This document shows positions 14,938 to 23,781 of a stretch of 49,309 nt of DNA, in pieces; positions within the stretch are counted from its first letter, which is position 1, and every line of letters begins with the position of its first letter. The stretch covers positions 1-49,309 of the forward strand of contig NZ_JARRAG010000007.1 of NCBI RefSeq assembly GCF_029589435.1, given 5' to 3'. This DNA comes from Paludisphaera mucosa (GTDB lineage: Bacteria; Planctomycetota; Planctomycetia; Isosphaerales; Isosphaeraceae). The notes below the pieces were generated by a model. That model searched no databases and was not told the DNA's origin. It saw only the letters and a program-made list of their open reading frames with translations. The position numbers and the translations under genes are program-made.

Positions 14938-16053
14938 ATGCTCCACATTGAAAACCGACAGTTGCTGTTGGCTCGTCTTGATGCTTTTGTCCAACAGGTC
15001 ACAGAATTCACTTCTGACGAAACCTCACACAACACTGCGGAGAATTCTTCCGAGCGACTAGAGGTAGATCTCGGTGCAGTCATGCGTCAAATGCTAGAAC
15101 ATGCAAAACTGGATGGGGCTCTCGTGGATCCTGCACGACGGAGCTTTTTGGAGGCTACTTGGCACCGGCTCAATAGAGTAAAATTACTAGAGGCTTCCTC
15201 GGATCATAGGCCTAGGCAGGCGGTTGAAATGCTCCACGAAAAGCTTAGGCGGAATCATCTCATCGGAGTGACAGCAACGAACCTGCCGCCAGAGCGGACG
15301 GCTGAGATGCTTGAATGGGCATTAACTGCCATCGCGCAAGCTATTCATGGGCAAATGCCTCGCAGCCTGATGCGAACTGGTGGTGGGCAATTTCGAATTG
15401 ACTGGACTGACTCCGATGGGACAGGCTACTGGGAGGACGAGATTCCTTCGACCTCGTTTTCAATTCGTCGAGTAGCTCAAAGGTGTTTCATGTCACCCGG
15501 TGGCTTTACCCCGACCATCGCAGATTATCTAAGCACCGTATTTATAGGTGCCTTGCGGGGAGGTTCGAATTCTAAGATGAGGCTCGAGGGCCTAGATCAA
15601 TCAGGAGCAACCCCTGATGGAAAGACCACATGGTTGCGATGGATGGCCCCGGAGGTCGATGTGTTCCTCACGGATCAATTTGAAAAGGCCTTGGCTCAAC
15701 TCCATAACGAGCAAAATAGCCGGGTGGCACAGGAAATCGAAGAGGTTGCAGATGTTGACGAATCACGAGATGATTCGTGGCTTTGGAATGTCGATACCGA
15801 CCTTGCATTCCGGTTCGAGGCTGCTTTCAGAGTAGCCCTCTTCTGCGACGATGCTCACGTGAACATGCAACCTTCGCAACTCGACCAGTTGAGCGAAGTT
15901 GTCGAAAGCCATGTTGCGGAGTCCAAGAACGAAGACGCCAGGAGGTTAGCCGCCTTAATGCGTCGGCGTGAGGCAAAAGCCAAGGCCGGATTAATGAGAG
16001 TGGAACGCAGCGTGGCAACACGTAAGCTCGCGGATTCATTCATCAAAATCTGA
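14938..16053 (+). CDS. Hypothetical protein downstream of the ECF sigma factor
   Basis: This 371-aa soluble protein reads MLHIENRQLLLARLDAFVQQV. AAGGAGAAG lies 8 nt before ATG 14938. No membrane helix is seen, unlike a classical anti-sigma factor, and no known domain is recognised. Visible pieces are RTGGGQFRIDWTDSDGTGYW mid-protein, an acidic helix (EIEEVADVDESRDD) near 270, and a basic C-terminal helix (ALMRRREAKAKAGLMRVERS). The last 11 bp overlap the converging metallophosphoesterase gene. Operon position suggests it acts with, or is controlled by, the sigma factor. Confidence 0.7.
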   Translation: MLHIENRQLLLARLDAFVQQVTEFTSDETSHNTAENSSERLEVDLGAVMRQMLEHAKLDGALVDPARRSFLEATWHRLNRVKLLEASSDHRPRQAVEMLHEKLRRNHLIGVTATNLPPERTAEMLEWALTAIAQAIHGQMPRSLMRTGGGQFRIDWTDSDGTGYWEDEIPSTSFSIRRVAQRCFMSPGGFTPTIADYLSTVFIGALRGGSNSKMRLEGLDQSGATPDGKTTWLRWMAPEVDVFLTDQFEKALAQLHNEQNSRVAQEIEEVADVDESRDDSWLWNVDTDLAFRFEAAFRVALFCDDAHVNMQPSQLDQLSEVVESHVAESKNEDARRLAALMRRREAKAKAGLMRVERSVATRKLADSFIKI

Positions 16054-17272
16054 AGTGGGCTGTGGTACCAGAGGTCACGATAAATCGCCCCTGGTACCAC
16101 AGATACGACCAAACCTTCCAGTCCACCATCGTCGGCGACTCGGTAAGCTGGATTTGGTGCACCAAGAAGCCCTGTTTGTGGTTCTCCGGCTTTCCCTGAG
16201 TTGCCGACGGCGCTCGTATTTCGATAAGTGATGACGACTTTAGGCCCTTTGCTAAACGAAAGGGCGACAAGAAGAAGTCGTGGTAGTGGCCTGTTAGGAC
16301 CACGTCAATCCCTCGACGGAATGCGAGCCTTTGCAAAAGACCTTGTGAGGTCGGGTCCAGAGGTAGGGCATCTCTATACCATTGGAAGTTACGGTTAGAG
16401 ATCAGGCCATGGTGGCTGACCAGAACGCGGATGCGTCGCCGAACGCCGTCCGGCAAACCTTCAGCGTCGCTCCGATTCAGACATCGGATTAATCCTCGTA
16501 GCTCACCTCGGGCATAACTTCCGCCCGCGCGTAGATTGCCCGCATTGTCCTGGAGTCCGGAGTTGGAATCGATGCCGAAGATCTCCAACATTAAGCCTCC
16601 CTGGCGGATCTCTTGGCGCCAAGGCGTTTCAGGCAAATTACCGGGGACGAGCGTTGAATTATGAGCGGGAGGACGAATATTCCATGGCGTGATCTTTCTT
16701 CGTTTCCATCCGTTCCAATGATCATGATTTCCGGGAACCATAAATATATGTTTTGACGGTATTTCGAGACCAGCGACTTGTAGGCCTTCTGGATCAGACA
16801 CCCATTTCGATTGGAGCAACGTATGAGCGACGTGAAATTCCGAGGTGCTGCCTCGCTGCGTTAGATCGCCACTCACGACAACCCAAAGTGGTTGATCATC
16901 GGTTAGAGAAGTTTTTACAATGGCATGCTCGAATCCGAGTTTCAGTCCCGTCGCTAGTATACGATGATGTCCCCAGTATCCTTCGTTTCCTGAAAAATCA
17001 GTATTGTCCAGAACATTGGACATATGAATATCAGAAACATGAAAGAGAACGATTTGATCCACGAATACCCTCGACTTTCGACGTCGTATTGCCCAGCGGT
17101 TTAGGACTCGGCTCCGGGTTCTTGGGGGAAACCCCAACCAATATACAGACCATCTGAGAGAATTCATCGTCTTCGTAGCACAACATGCCGGTTTTTCATT
17201 GAAGCCGGAACGAACACTGCCCTGCGGTCGAAGTTTCCTTAGAATCTCGCCTTGTCCGATCCTCTTGTTCAC
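16043..17272 (-). CDS. Calcineurin-like metallophosphoesterase
   Basis: The frame is 409 aa and the recognisable enzyme runs from about residue 70. All five metal-binding blocks are visible: HVSDIHMSN, VVSGDLTQRG, VPGNHDHW, LVSHHGL and LTGHYHDF. Family members hydrolyse phosphodiesters or phosphomonoesters, sometimes cyclic nucleotides or nucleic acids; the substrate here is unknown. GTG 17272 overlaps the upstream stop by 4 nt and has GGAGGGCGAC in place, so it is given as start. The first 60 residues look unlike folded protein (RVLNRWAIRRRKSR), and a later start such as ATG 17167 is possible. GC content is lower than in the gene before it. Confidence 0.8.
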   Translation of the reverse strand: MNKRIGQGEILRKLRPQGSVRSGFNEKPACCATKTMNSLRWSVYWLGFPPRTRSRVLNRWAIRRRKSRVFVDQIVLFHVSDIHMSNVLDNTDFSGNEGYWGHHRILATGLKLGFEHAIVKTSLTDDQPLWVVVSGDLTQRGSTSEFHVAHTLLQSKWVSDPEGLQVAGLEIPSKHIFMVPGNHDHWNGWKRRKITPWNIRPPAHNSTLVPGNLPETPWRQEIRQGGLMLEIFGIDSNSGLQDNAGNLRAGGSYARGELRGLIRCLNRSDAEGLPDGVRRRIRVLVSHHGLISNRNFQWYRDALPLDPTSQGLLQRLAFRRGIDVVLTGHYHDFFLSPFRLAKGLKSSSLIEIRAPSATQGKPENHKQGFLVHQIQLTESPTMVDWKVWSYLWYQGRFIVTSGTTAHFRF

Positions 17273-18171
17273 GTCGCCCTCCAGCCGACGGCCGAACGAT
17301 CGAGTCGCTCTTTCTCTTCGGAGGTTGCACCGAAGACGACCAAAGCCGAGGGGAACGGGGCCGATTGCTTGCCGCCCCCGAATTTGAGCCGCCCTTCGAT
17401 GAACCAGACGCTCGCCTTGCCCGCGACGTGCCGGTGCCAGTAGCTCGTCTCGGTCCTCGCCGGGATGAGCAGCACGACGAGCCCGGCGTCACCGGATTCG
17501 AACTCGCTTCGGGCTTTGCAAACCCACTCCCCGAGGCCGCGGCCGTAAGGAGGATTCACGAACACCCGACCCTTCCAGGGAAGCTCGAGCCCGTCGTCCT
17601 CGGCGGTGAATCTTACCCGTGCTTTCACGGGGCCCTTCTTGCTCGGCGAGCACGGGTCGAGGTCGAACCTCCCGAAGACCGAATACAGCACCTCGAGCAG
17701 CTGGCTCGGGGTCTCCCACGCCTGGCCGATCGACGAATTGCCGGTGGTGGTGTAAAAGGACTTCGTCCTTCCTTCGGGGGTTAGATGGGCACCGGCCCCT
17801 AGGGCGACCAGGACTCGCTCCAACGGCGCGAGACGTCCCATGCCGCCTCGCTCGAGCGTGCCTACGGTCGGTTGGCTGACCCCGGCGACGCGTGCCAATT
17901 CTCGTTGCGAGAGCCCTCTCCGCGTGCGGAGGGTGCGAATCACCTCGGCCATCGGGACGGACGCCGCATTTCGACAGCTGACGACGACGTTCAACGCCGC
18001 GAGGGATCGTTGGAATGCGGCGACGCCGCCCCCGCCTCCTTCCAACCCTCGCACCGTCCGCTCGGCGATCCCGGCCCGTTCGGCGAGCTCGACCTGCGTC
18101 CAACCGCGAGCCTTTCGAGCCTCGCGGAGGCCCTTCGCGAGCGGTCCTCGACCGGCAGGGTTTTTCGCCAT
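17269..18171 (-). CDS. Double HTH (XRE) - phage-type Dam adenine methyltransferase fusion
   Basis: This 300-aa protein joins three domains. HTH 1 lies at about residues 12-45 (LREARKARGWTQVELAERAG). HTH 2 lies at about 78-118 (IRTLRTRRGLSQRELARVAG). From about residue 135 it becomes a phage-type DNA N6-adenine methyltransferase (Dam, PF05869 type), with WETPSQLLEVL, FDLDPCSP, VFVNPPYGRGLGEWV (NPPY near 205) and LVVLLIPARTETSYWH. No restriction partner is nearby. It may methylate and self-regulate, or mark the plasmid against host restriction. Two XRE domains fused to Dam is an uncommon layout to my knowledge. Confidence 0.85.
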   Translation of the reverse strand: MAKNPAGRGPLAKGLREARKARGWTQVELAERAGIAERTVRGLEGGGGGVAAFQRSLAALNVVVSCRNAASVPMAEVIRTLRTRRGLSQRELARVAGVSQPTVGTLERGGMGRLAPLERVLVALGAGAHLTPEGRTKSFYTTTGNSSIGQAWETPSQLLEVLYSVFGRFDLDPCSPSKKGPVKARVRFTAEDDGLELPWKGRVFVNPPYGRGLGEWVCKARSEFESGDAGLVVLLIPARTETSYWHRHVAGKASVWFIEGRLKFGGGKQSAPFPSALVVFGATSEEKERLDRSAVGWRAT

Positions 18172-18276
18172 GGACGGCCTCGTGGCGGCAGATATTCGGA
18201 AGGGTTTTTAGTCGTCCGGGAGCCCGCCGCCTCCGCCCGCTTCCGGCCCACTCGTCACGTGCTCGGCAAGCTCGGC

Positions 18277-20715
18277 CTACATCGGCATCCCCATGTCGCG
18301 CGGCCGTTCCATCGGCTTCGGCGGCTCGAATTTCGGCGTGGCGAGGTTCGCCTCGATCGCGGCCTTCGACACTCCGACCGCAGGGCGGACGTTCATCGGC
18401 CCGTCCCGGCCTTGCACCTTTCCGAGGTCTCGGCGTTCGAATTCGCCCTGCTGCCGGAGTGCGTAGTCCAGGTCCTTCGCCGCACCGTGGATCTGCAACA
18501 CCCCCCCGCCCACGATCCTCCCGAGGATGTATTGCGGCCGTCCCTGCGGCTCGACCGGCCGCGCCCCCAATTCGGCGGGAATCATCATCCGCTCCGTCGC
18601 ATGCTCCTTCCCCCGGGCGAAGACCGCGAAATCGCCCTTCACGGGCGGCTCCCCGCCGTGCCACACCCCGACCGTCCAGAACCGATCCTTGTCGTGGGTA
18701 ACAGGAGCCAGAGGTTCCGGGCTGGTCCCGGGCGGCTCGACCATCGGCCCGGCCGTCCTGGGCGTCGCGAAGATCGCTTCCAGATCCGCATTCGTGACGC
18801 CGACCGCGGGGCGGTCGTCCTTCGGACGCTCGCGGCTTTGCTCCTTCGCGAAGTCCCGGCGTTCGAAGGCGCCCTGCTGCCGCAGCGCGTGGTCCAGGTC
18901 TTTCGCCGAATCGTGGATCTCGATCACCCCCTTGGCGATGATCCTGCCGAGGACGTATTGGGTCGCGCCCGTCGGGTCGACGGGCAGGGATCCCAGCGCG
19001 GCCGGGAGGATCATCCGTTCGGTCGCCTGCTCCTTCCCCCGGGTGAAGACGGCGAGGTTGCCCTTCACGGGCGGCTCCCCGCCGTGCCACACCCCGACCG
19101 TCCAGAAACGGTCCTTCTCACGGGCGTCCCCGGCCAGCGGCTCGAGGCTCACGGTCGGCGGCTCGAGCCCGATCGGCTTCGGTTCCTCCCGTGCAACCTC
19201 GTTTTCACGCCCCAGCGTCGCGGGCGTGGGCCCCCGCCCGGGCCTCTCATCCGGCTTGAGGGCCGCCGGAGGATGGGACGCTCGATCATGAGACGGCTCC
19301 TGCGAGCGCTCGGGATCTCCTCGGACGAGCTCGCTCTGGAACTTCGCCGGGCGGGGGGCCGGGTCGGGATGTTCCTGCGGCTCGATGGGCGCCGGAGAGG
19401 GCGACGGTCGATCGTGGGCCGGTTCCTGCGACCGCCCCGGCTCTTTGGGGACGAGGACGTCCCGGCGGAAGGCCATGAGTTCGTCGAGCCCGAAGACGGC
19501 CCCGGCCGACCGCGGCTTCCCCTCCGCGTCGCGGTACTCGTGGGTGATGACGACCGCGAGGCGGGGCTCGCCGTCCTCGCCCGCCTGCCGGACGACGTCG
19601 GCCCGGAAGTCCCCCTTGATGTGCGTGCTGATCTTCACGCCCGCGTCGGACGTCGGCCGATCCGCCCGCCCCGGCTTGACCAGGTCCGACAACGTCTCGG
19701 CGAGCTCGGCGGGCCGGATCCGGGGCGACTTCATCTCCCGGTCGGCCATCGCCCGCAGGCCGCCGCCCACCTCGAGCGTCCGCCACTGCTCCTCCTGGAG
19801 GACCATTTCGCGGAACGCCTTGTCCGATTCGAACTCCTTCTTCACCTTCTTGGCCTCGGCCATGTTCGGGGGCAGGTCGACGACCCGCCCGACCCCCGGC
19901 ATCCGGGACGACATCTCGAAGACGACGAGCTGCGGATTCTCGGGCTTCCCCGGGTCGCGATCCCGGAGCGGCGTCACGCGCCGGTCGTCGGGCAGGCCGC
20001 GGTAGTCGAGCCCGCTCGAGAAACGCACGAGCTGGCCGAGGCGGGGCTCCTCGCTCCGCTCGTTCCAATGGCCGATGTTGTAATACTTCCCCTGCTCGGC
20101 CTTCCAGCGGAGGACCTCGAGCTGGCGGGAGAAGTCCCGGCCCTCCCCCCTCTTCTGGAGGGCTTTCAGCTCGCGTCCCGTGATTTCGACCGGCGTCCCC
20201 TTCTGGGGCCTCTCCGCGAACGGCTGCGGATGCAGGGCCAGCTGTCGGTTCGCGTCCCGGTAGTTCCTGGCCTTCTCGAGGTCGTCGAAGCTGACGACCA
20301 CGCCGCCTTTCCCGCCCGTCGCGGTCAACTCGTTCAGGCGGACCACGGCGTACCAGGGCCCGCCCTTCTTCGAGTCCGGCTCGGCCGGCCTCGCCTCCCG
20401 ACGCTCCGGCAGAAAGCCTTTGGCCTTCTCGATCAGCGTCTCGAACGGGGCCTTCACGATCGACCACAACGACCTTCGGGCCTTGTCGTCGCGGTCCTGC
20501 TCGCGGCCCCGCCCGGCCTTCTCGAAGACGTTGGATATCGACTCGATCTCGTCCCGACGCCCGATGCCCAGCTGGACGGGGCCCTTCGGCGTCTCGCGGA
20601 CGAGCCGCCAGTAGTCGCCGCCCTTGAACTCGAGGACCTGGAGCGTGACGGCCCCGGCCCGGTGCTTCGCGACGAGGCGATGCTCGTCCTCCCGCCGTTC
20701 GTCGTCTCGGGTCAT
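18277..20715 (-). CDS. Large plasmid protein with a tandem repeated C-terminal domain
   Basis: The protein has 812 aa from ATG 20715 (MTRDDERREDEHRL), with GGAG upstream; ATG 20754 would overlap the previous gene by 26 bp. The N-terminal 400 residues contain LTATGGKGGVVVSFDDLEKARNY and LRWKAEQGKYYNIGHWN. A proline-rich linker follows (about 455-560). The C-terminus has two copies, 142 codons apart, of a domain starting DRFWTVGVWHGGEPPVKG and including QYVLGRI or QYILGRI and AKDLD-ALRQQG-FERRD. No known family. It is the penultimate unknown in a block with a TraD-type ATPase, so a transfer role is possible. Confidence 0.75.
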   Translation of the reverse strand: MTRDDERREDEHRLVAKHRAGAVTLQVLEFKGGDYWRLVRETPKGPVQLGIGRRDEIESISNVFEKAGRGREQDRDDKARRSLWSIVKAPFETLIEKAKGFLPERREARPAEPDSKKGGPWYAVVRLNELTATGGKGGVVVSFDDLEKARNYRDANRQLALHPQPFAERPQKGTPVEITGRELKALQKRGEGRDFSRQLEVLRWKAEQGKYYNIGHWNERSEEPRLGQLVRFSSGLDYRGLPDDRRVTPLRDRDPGKPENPQLVVFEMSSRMPGVGRVVDLPPNMAEAKKVKKEFESDKAFREMVLQEEQWRTLEVGGGLRAMADREMKSPRIRPAELAETLSDLVKPGRADRPTSDAGVKISTHIKGDFRADVVRQAGEDGEPRLAVVITHEYRDAEGKPRSAGAVFGLDELMAFRRDVLVPKEPGRSQEPAHDRPSPSPAPIEPQEHPDPAPRPAKFQSELVRGDPERSQEPSHDRASHPPAALKPDERPGRGPTPATLGRENEVAREEPKPIGLEPPTVSLEPLAGDAREKDRFWTVGVWHGGEPPVKGNLAVFTRGKEQATERMILPAALGSLPVDPTGATQYVLGRIIAKGVIEIHDSAKDLDHALRQQGAFERRDFAKEQSRERPKDDRPAVGVTNADLEAIFATPRTAGPMVEPPGTSPEPLAPVTHDKDRFWTVGVWHGGEPPVKGDFAVFARGKEHATERMMIPAELGARPVEPQGRPQYILGRIVGGGVLQIHGAAKDLDYALRQQGEFERRDLGKVQGRDGPMNVRPAVGVSKAAIEANLATPKFEPPKPMERPRDMGMPM

Positions 20716-20728
20716 GGCCGGCTCCGTT

Positions 20729-21370
20729 TCAGCGACCTCGCGATTCCATGTCATCGAGGAACGTCCTCGGCTTCTCTGCGGCCCGCTCGACGATCACGGC
20801 CGTCGGCGAGGAGACCGCCCGGAATCCCGCCACGATCACGAAGATCAGGGCGATGAACCCGAGGAACAGGGCGAACCACGAGAAGGGGCCCGGATCCCCG
20901 TGGTCCCTCGACCGCTCGCGGGCGGGTGCAACGTAGAGGGGGTACAGTTCGGCCCGCTCGCGGGCGGGGGCTGGGGCGGGTGCGAGGACGACGCAGACGG
21001 GTCGCGAGTCGGCCTGCTCGCGAGGTCGGTGGTCGGGTCTTACGTCCAAATGCGTCCGCTCGACGTGGCGGTCCTCGATATCGATGTACTGCGTCACGGG
21101 GGCGTTAAATACATACACATCCTGCACAATATTCACGTCGACGGTGCCCGCCGATATGCCCTGCACATTGATGTCCGTAACGCCGAAGCCGGTCCGGTTG
21201 GCGAGGCCCGAGCCGTCGGCCTTCTTCCGGGCCGGCTTCGTCTCCAGGACGTCCTCGGCACGCCGCCCGAGATGGGTCGCCTCACGCCTCGCGAGGTCCA
21301 AGGGGGGGGTGGCGGATTTCCGGACGATCTCCGGGGACGACGCCTTCGCGGGCAGGTTCCTCTCGCTCAT
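20729..21370 (-). CDS. Hypothetical protein with one C-terminal membrane helix
   Basis: This 213-aa protein reads MSERNLPAKASSPEIVRKSA. The N-terminal half is polar and basic. A middle stretch of short strands (GVTDINVQGISAGTVDVNIV) follows, then a Pro/Ala/Arg linker and a membrane helix at about 165-187 (FALFLGFIALIFVIVAG). A short tail remains on the other side of the membrane. GAGGGTGAATC precedes ATG 21370, 32 bp after the TraD-like gene. Not recognised; probably part of the transfer block. Confidence 0.7.
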   Translation of the reverse strand: MSERNLPAKASSPEIVRKSATPPLDLARREATHLGRRAEDVLETKPARKKADGSGLANRTGFGVTDINVQGISAGTVDVNIVQDVYVFNAPVTQYIDIEDRHVERTHLDVRPDHRPREQADSRPVCVVLAPAPAPARERAELYPLYVAPARERSRDHGDPGPFSWFALFLGFIALIFVIVAGFRAVSSPTAVIVERAAEKPRTFLDDMESRGR

Positions 21371-21402
21371 GATTCACCCTCGAGTTGCTTGGAGGTTCGG
21401 GG

Positions 21403-22884
21403 TCACGGGGCCAAGGGGTCGGGGCGGAATTCCAGGCCGATCTCCTCGACCTCGGCCCGGCTCAATCGCTTCAGACGCTGCTGACGGCCGGGGCGGCGGC
21501 GGGACTCGTAGGAGGCGACGCGTTCATCGCCCCGCACGGCGTGCTCGGCCAGCCACCCCGGCGTGAGGTGGAACTTCCAGCGGTCCACGCCGGATGGGCC
21601 CGGCAGGATCCCATAGCCGTGGATCCCCGTCTCGAAGCTGGCCAGCGGCAGGGACCGGATCTCGTCGGGATGCACGATCGGCCGGTCCGCGTAGGTCTCG
21701 GACCCGCCCAGGCTCCAGTTGCTGGAGCTCTCCTTGCCCCTCGTCGCCCCGACGCTGGCGTTCGCGGTCCACTCGTATTCGTGGATCTGCCCCAGCATCT
21801 TCGAGCACCATTCGGAGCCCGCGACGTCGGCCATCTTCAGCAGGATCTTGTTCTGGCACTGGCCGAGGATCACCTCCGTCTTGTGCGGGCCGTAGAGGTC
21901 GACCAGCTGCTCCGGCGTATGGACGGCGACGGCGATGCGGACGCCCCTCGACCGACCGCGGACGAAGAAGTCGAGGACCTCGTCGGCGGGCCGATTGTTA
22001 TTCAGGGCGGCGAATTCATCAATGAAGATGTAATGACGCCTCCTATCGCTCTTTTCTTGGCCGATGAGCTTGTTCTTCAACACCGTGAGGAAGAGGTTGT
22101 TCATCGGCGCGACGATGTGCGAGAACTGGAAATCCCCCCCGGCGATCGCCACGACGTCGCTCCGGATCAGCTCGCCGACCGAGAACCTCCTCCTCGCGTG
22201 CTCCGCGAGCGCGGCGTAGGTCTCGAGGTTCGAGAGCTTGGTCAGGAGCGACGAGGAGATGTTCGCCTTCGTGCTCCCCTGGTCGGCGTCGAAGAGCCGC
22301 AGCGTCTGCCGCACGCCGGGGTCGTCCGACTTGCCGATCAGCTGCCTCGCGTACGCGTCGTCCATCGCGATCAGGTAGGCGAGCCTGAGCGACCAGGGCA
22401 TGCCGCGGTTCACCAGCTCGCGGAGCACCGCCGCGAAGATGTGGCGTGGGGCCTCCGAGTAGAACTTGTTGTCGTTCGAAGACGGGTCGTCCGGGAGGGC
22501 CGCGTGGGCGAACTGCCAGGCGCCAGCGGGATCGCGGACGTCGCGCCACATGTCCCAGGCCCAGCCGCGGCCGTCCATGACGTTGATTTGTATGGTCTTC
22601 ATGGGCAAATTCATCCCCATGATCGACCTGTAGAAGTCGTTCTGCGGGTCGAATACGAAGGCGTTGAAGACGTCGAGCTCGTGGGGAGGATGGGCGAGGA
22701 TGCTCTCCATGAGGATCTCCAGGAGCGTCGACTTCCCGCTCCCCGTCGCCCCCGCGAGCAGGAAGTGCCCCCTGTCCTTCTCCCGCAGCGTCTTCACGTC
22801 GGCGAACTGCATCAGCATTTCGGCGGGCAACGCGGGACGAGGCCCGTACCGCCGCAAGATCGACCTCCAGTAATCGAATTTCAT
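21403..22884 (-). CDS. traD: TraD/VirD4-type coupling ATPase
   Basis: This 493-aa protein is a predicted hexameric DNA-pumping ATPase that links the relaxosome to the transfer channel. Walker A GATGSGKST is at residues 45-53 and Walker B YIFIDEFAAL is near 288. TraG/TraD-like motifs follow, including GRSRGVRIAVAVHTPEQL and ILGQCQNKILLKMAD. No N-terminal membrane helices are present (residue 1 is MKFDYWRSILRRYG), so anchoring may come from a neighbouring membrane protein. The 5' part has been duplicated just upstream (22902-23251). The same GGGGAGTCGGGCG leader precedes both copies. Confidence 0.85.
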   Translation of the reverse strand: MKFDYWRSILRRYGPRPALPAEMLMQFADVKTLREKDRGHFLLAGATGSGKSTLLEILMESILAHPPHELDVFNAFVFDPQNDFYRSIMGMNLPMKTIQINVMDGRGWAWDMWRDVRDPAGAWQFAHAALPDDPSSNDNKFYSEAPRHIFAAVLRELVNRGMPWSLRLAYLIAMDDAYARQLIGKSDDPGVRQTLRLFDADQGSTKANISSSLLTKLSNLETYAALAEHARRRFSVGELIRSDVVAIAGGDFQFSHIVAPMNNLFLTVLKNKLIGQEKSDRRRHYIFIDEFAALNNNRPADEVLDFFVRGRSRGVRIAVAVHTPEQLVDLYGPHKTEVILGQCQNKILLKMADVAGSEWCSKMLGQIHEYEWTANASVGATRGKESSSNWSLGGSETYADRPIVHPDEIRSLPLASFETGIHGYGILPGPSGVDRWKFHLTPGWLAEHAVRGDERVASYESRRRPGRQQRLKRLSRAEVEEIGLEFRPDPLAP

Positions 22885-22901
22885 CGCCCGACTCCCCTCG
22901 C

Positions 22902-23251
22902 TCGTTCGAAGACGTGTCGTCCGGGAAGGCCGCGTGGGCGAACTGCCAGGCGCCAGCGGGATCGCGGACGTCGCGCCACATGTCCCAGGTCCAGCCGCGG
23001 TCGTCCATGGAGTTGATTTGTATGGTCTTCATGGGCAAGTCCATGCCCGTGATCGACCTGTAGAAGTCGTTTTGGGGGTCGAAAATCACCGCCTGGAAGA
23101 CGTCGAGCTCCTTGGGCGGATTGCCCAGGATGCTCTCCATGAGGATCTCCAGGAGCGTCTTCACGTCGGCGAGCTGCATCGACATTTCGGCGGGCAACGC
23201 GGGACGAGGTTCGTACCGCCGGAAGATCGACCTCCAATAATCGAAATTCAT
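22902..23251 (-). pseudogene. Truncated tandem copy of the traD-like 5' end, lacking Walker A
   Basis: About 115 codons from ATG 23251 (MNFDYWRSIFRRYEPRP) repeat the start of the coupling ATPase, with scattered changes. In frame, 21 codons containing the whole Walker A loop are missing, so KTL joins directly to LEILMES. After SSNERGES the frame passes out of the copy and runs out of phase through the real traD to 22043. The break falls on TCGTTCGA (22902-22909), which is also at the end of the 169-aa gene (23265-23272) and inside traD (22472-22479 approx.). That fits duplication by 8-bp microhomology. ATG 23251 overlaps the preceding stop, so a short, ATP-binding-dead protein could still be made. 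Confidence 0.75.
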
Positions 23252-23757
23252 CGCCCGACTCCCCTCGTTCGACGGCCCCTCTCGGCGGCCTCCATCTCGG
23301 CGACGTTGTAGGCAGCGTGGCGGGGGATTTCCTTGGCCTCTCGGCCGGGGACGGTCGGCATATACGGCCCCTCGATGGTCTCGCGGATCCTGTCGGCGAG
23401 CGCCTCGATGAAACCGACGGCGACCATCACGTAGATCAAGATCACGAACAGCTTGAGGCTCGTCCGTATGACGTCCGCATCGTTCGCGACCGAGCCGACG
23501 ACGAACATCAGGCCGATGGCGACCGTCCCGAGCAGGCCCACGACCCCGCAGAGGCACCCCGAGAGGCCGCCGTAGAATCGGCACATCAAGACGATAGGAT
23601 CTTTGTCGACCCGGGCCCTGGGGATCCGCATCAGCATGCCCACGCCGAGGAAGAACAGGACGCCCCGCAGGTGGAGGGCCGCCGCCGAGAGGAGCATGCC
23701 GTGCCATACGGCGACCTGCGCGGCGATCAAACCCCTCGATATCGCCCGTCGCAACAT
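23248..23757 (-). CDS. Multi-span membrane protein, transfer block
   Basis: This 169-aa protein has at least three hydrophobic segments: about 28-43 (LHLRGVLFFLGVGMLM), 64-92 (GGLSGCLCGVVGLLGTVAIG and onward) and 104-121 (LKLFVILIYVMVAVGFIE). A cytoplasmic-looking charged tail follows. GGAGGAGCG precedes ATG 23757. Its stop overlaps the start of the broken traD copy, and originally probably that of traD itself. Since the TraD-like ATPase lacks its own membrane helices, this protein may anchor it. No family recognised. Confidence 0.7.
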   Translation of the reverse strand: MLRRAISRGLIAAQVAVWHGMLLSAAALHLRGVLFFLGVGMLMRIPRARVDKDPIVLMCRFYGGLSGCLCGVVGLLGTVAIGLMFVVGSVANDADVIRTSLKLFVILIYVMVAVGFIEALADRIRETIEGPYMPTVPGREAKEIPRHAAYNVAEMEAAERGRRTRGVGR

Positions 23758-23781
23758 CGCCCCGCTCCTCCGGAATCGGGC

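Noticed and set aside
17872-20856. A 994-codon open frame on the plus strand opposite the transfer block
   Set aside because: Its composition is a mirror of the minus-strand genes (runs of Arg, Pro, Leu and Gly), it has no known motif, and it lies opposite well-supported genes. It is a GC-rich shadow frame.
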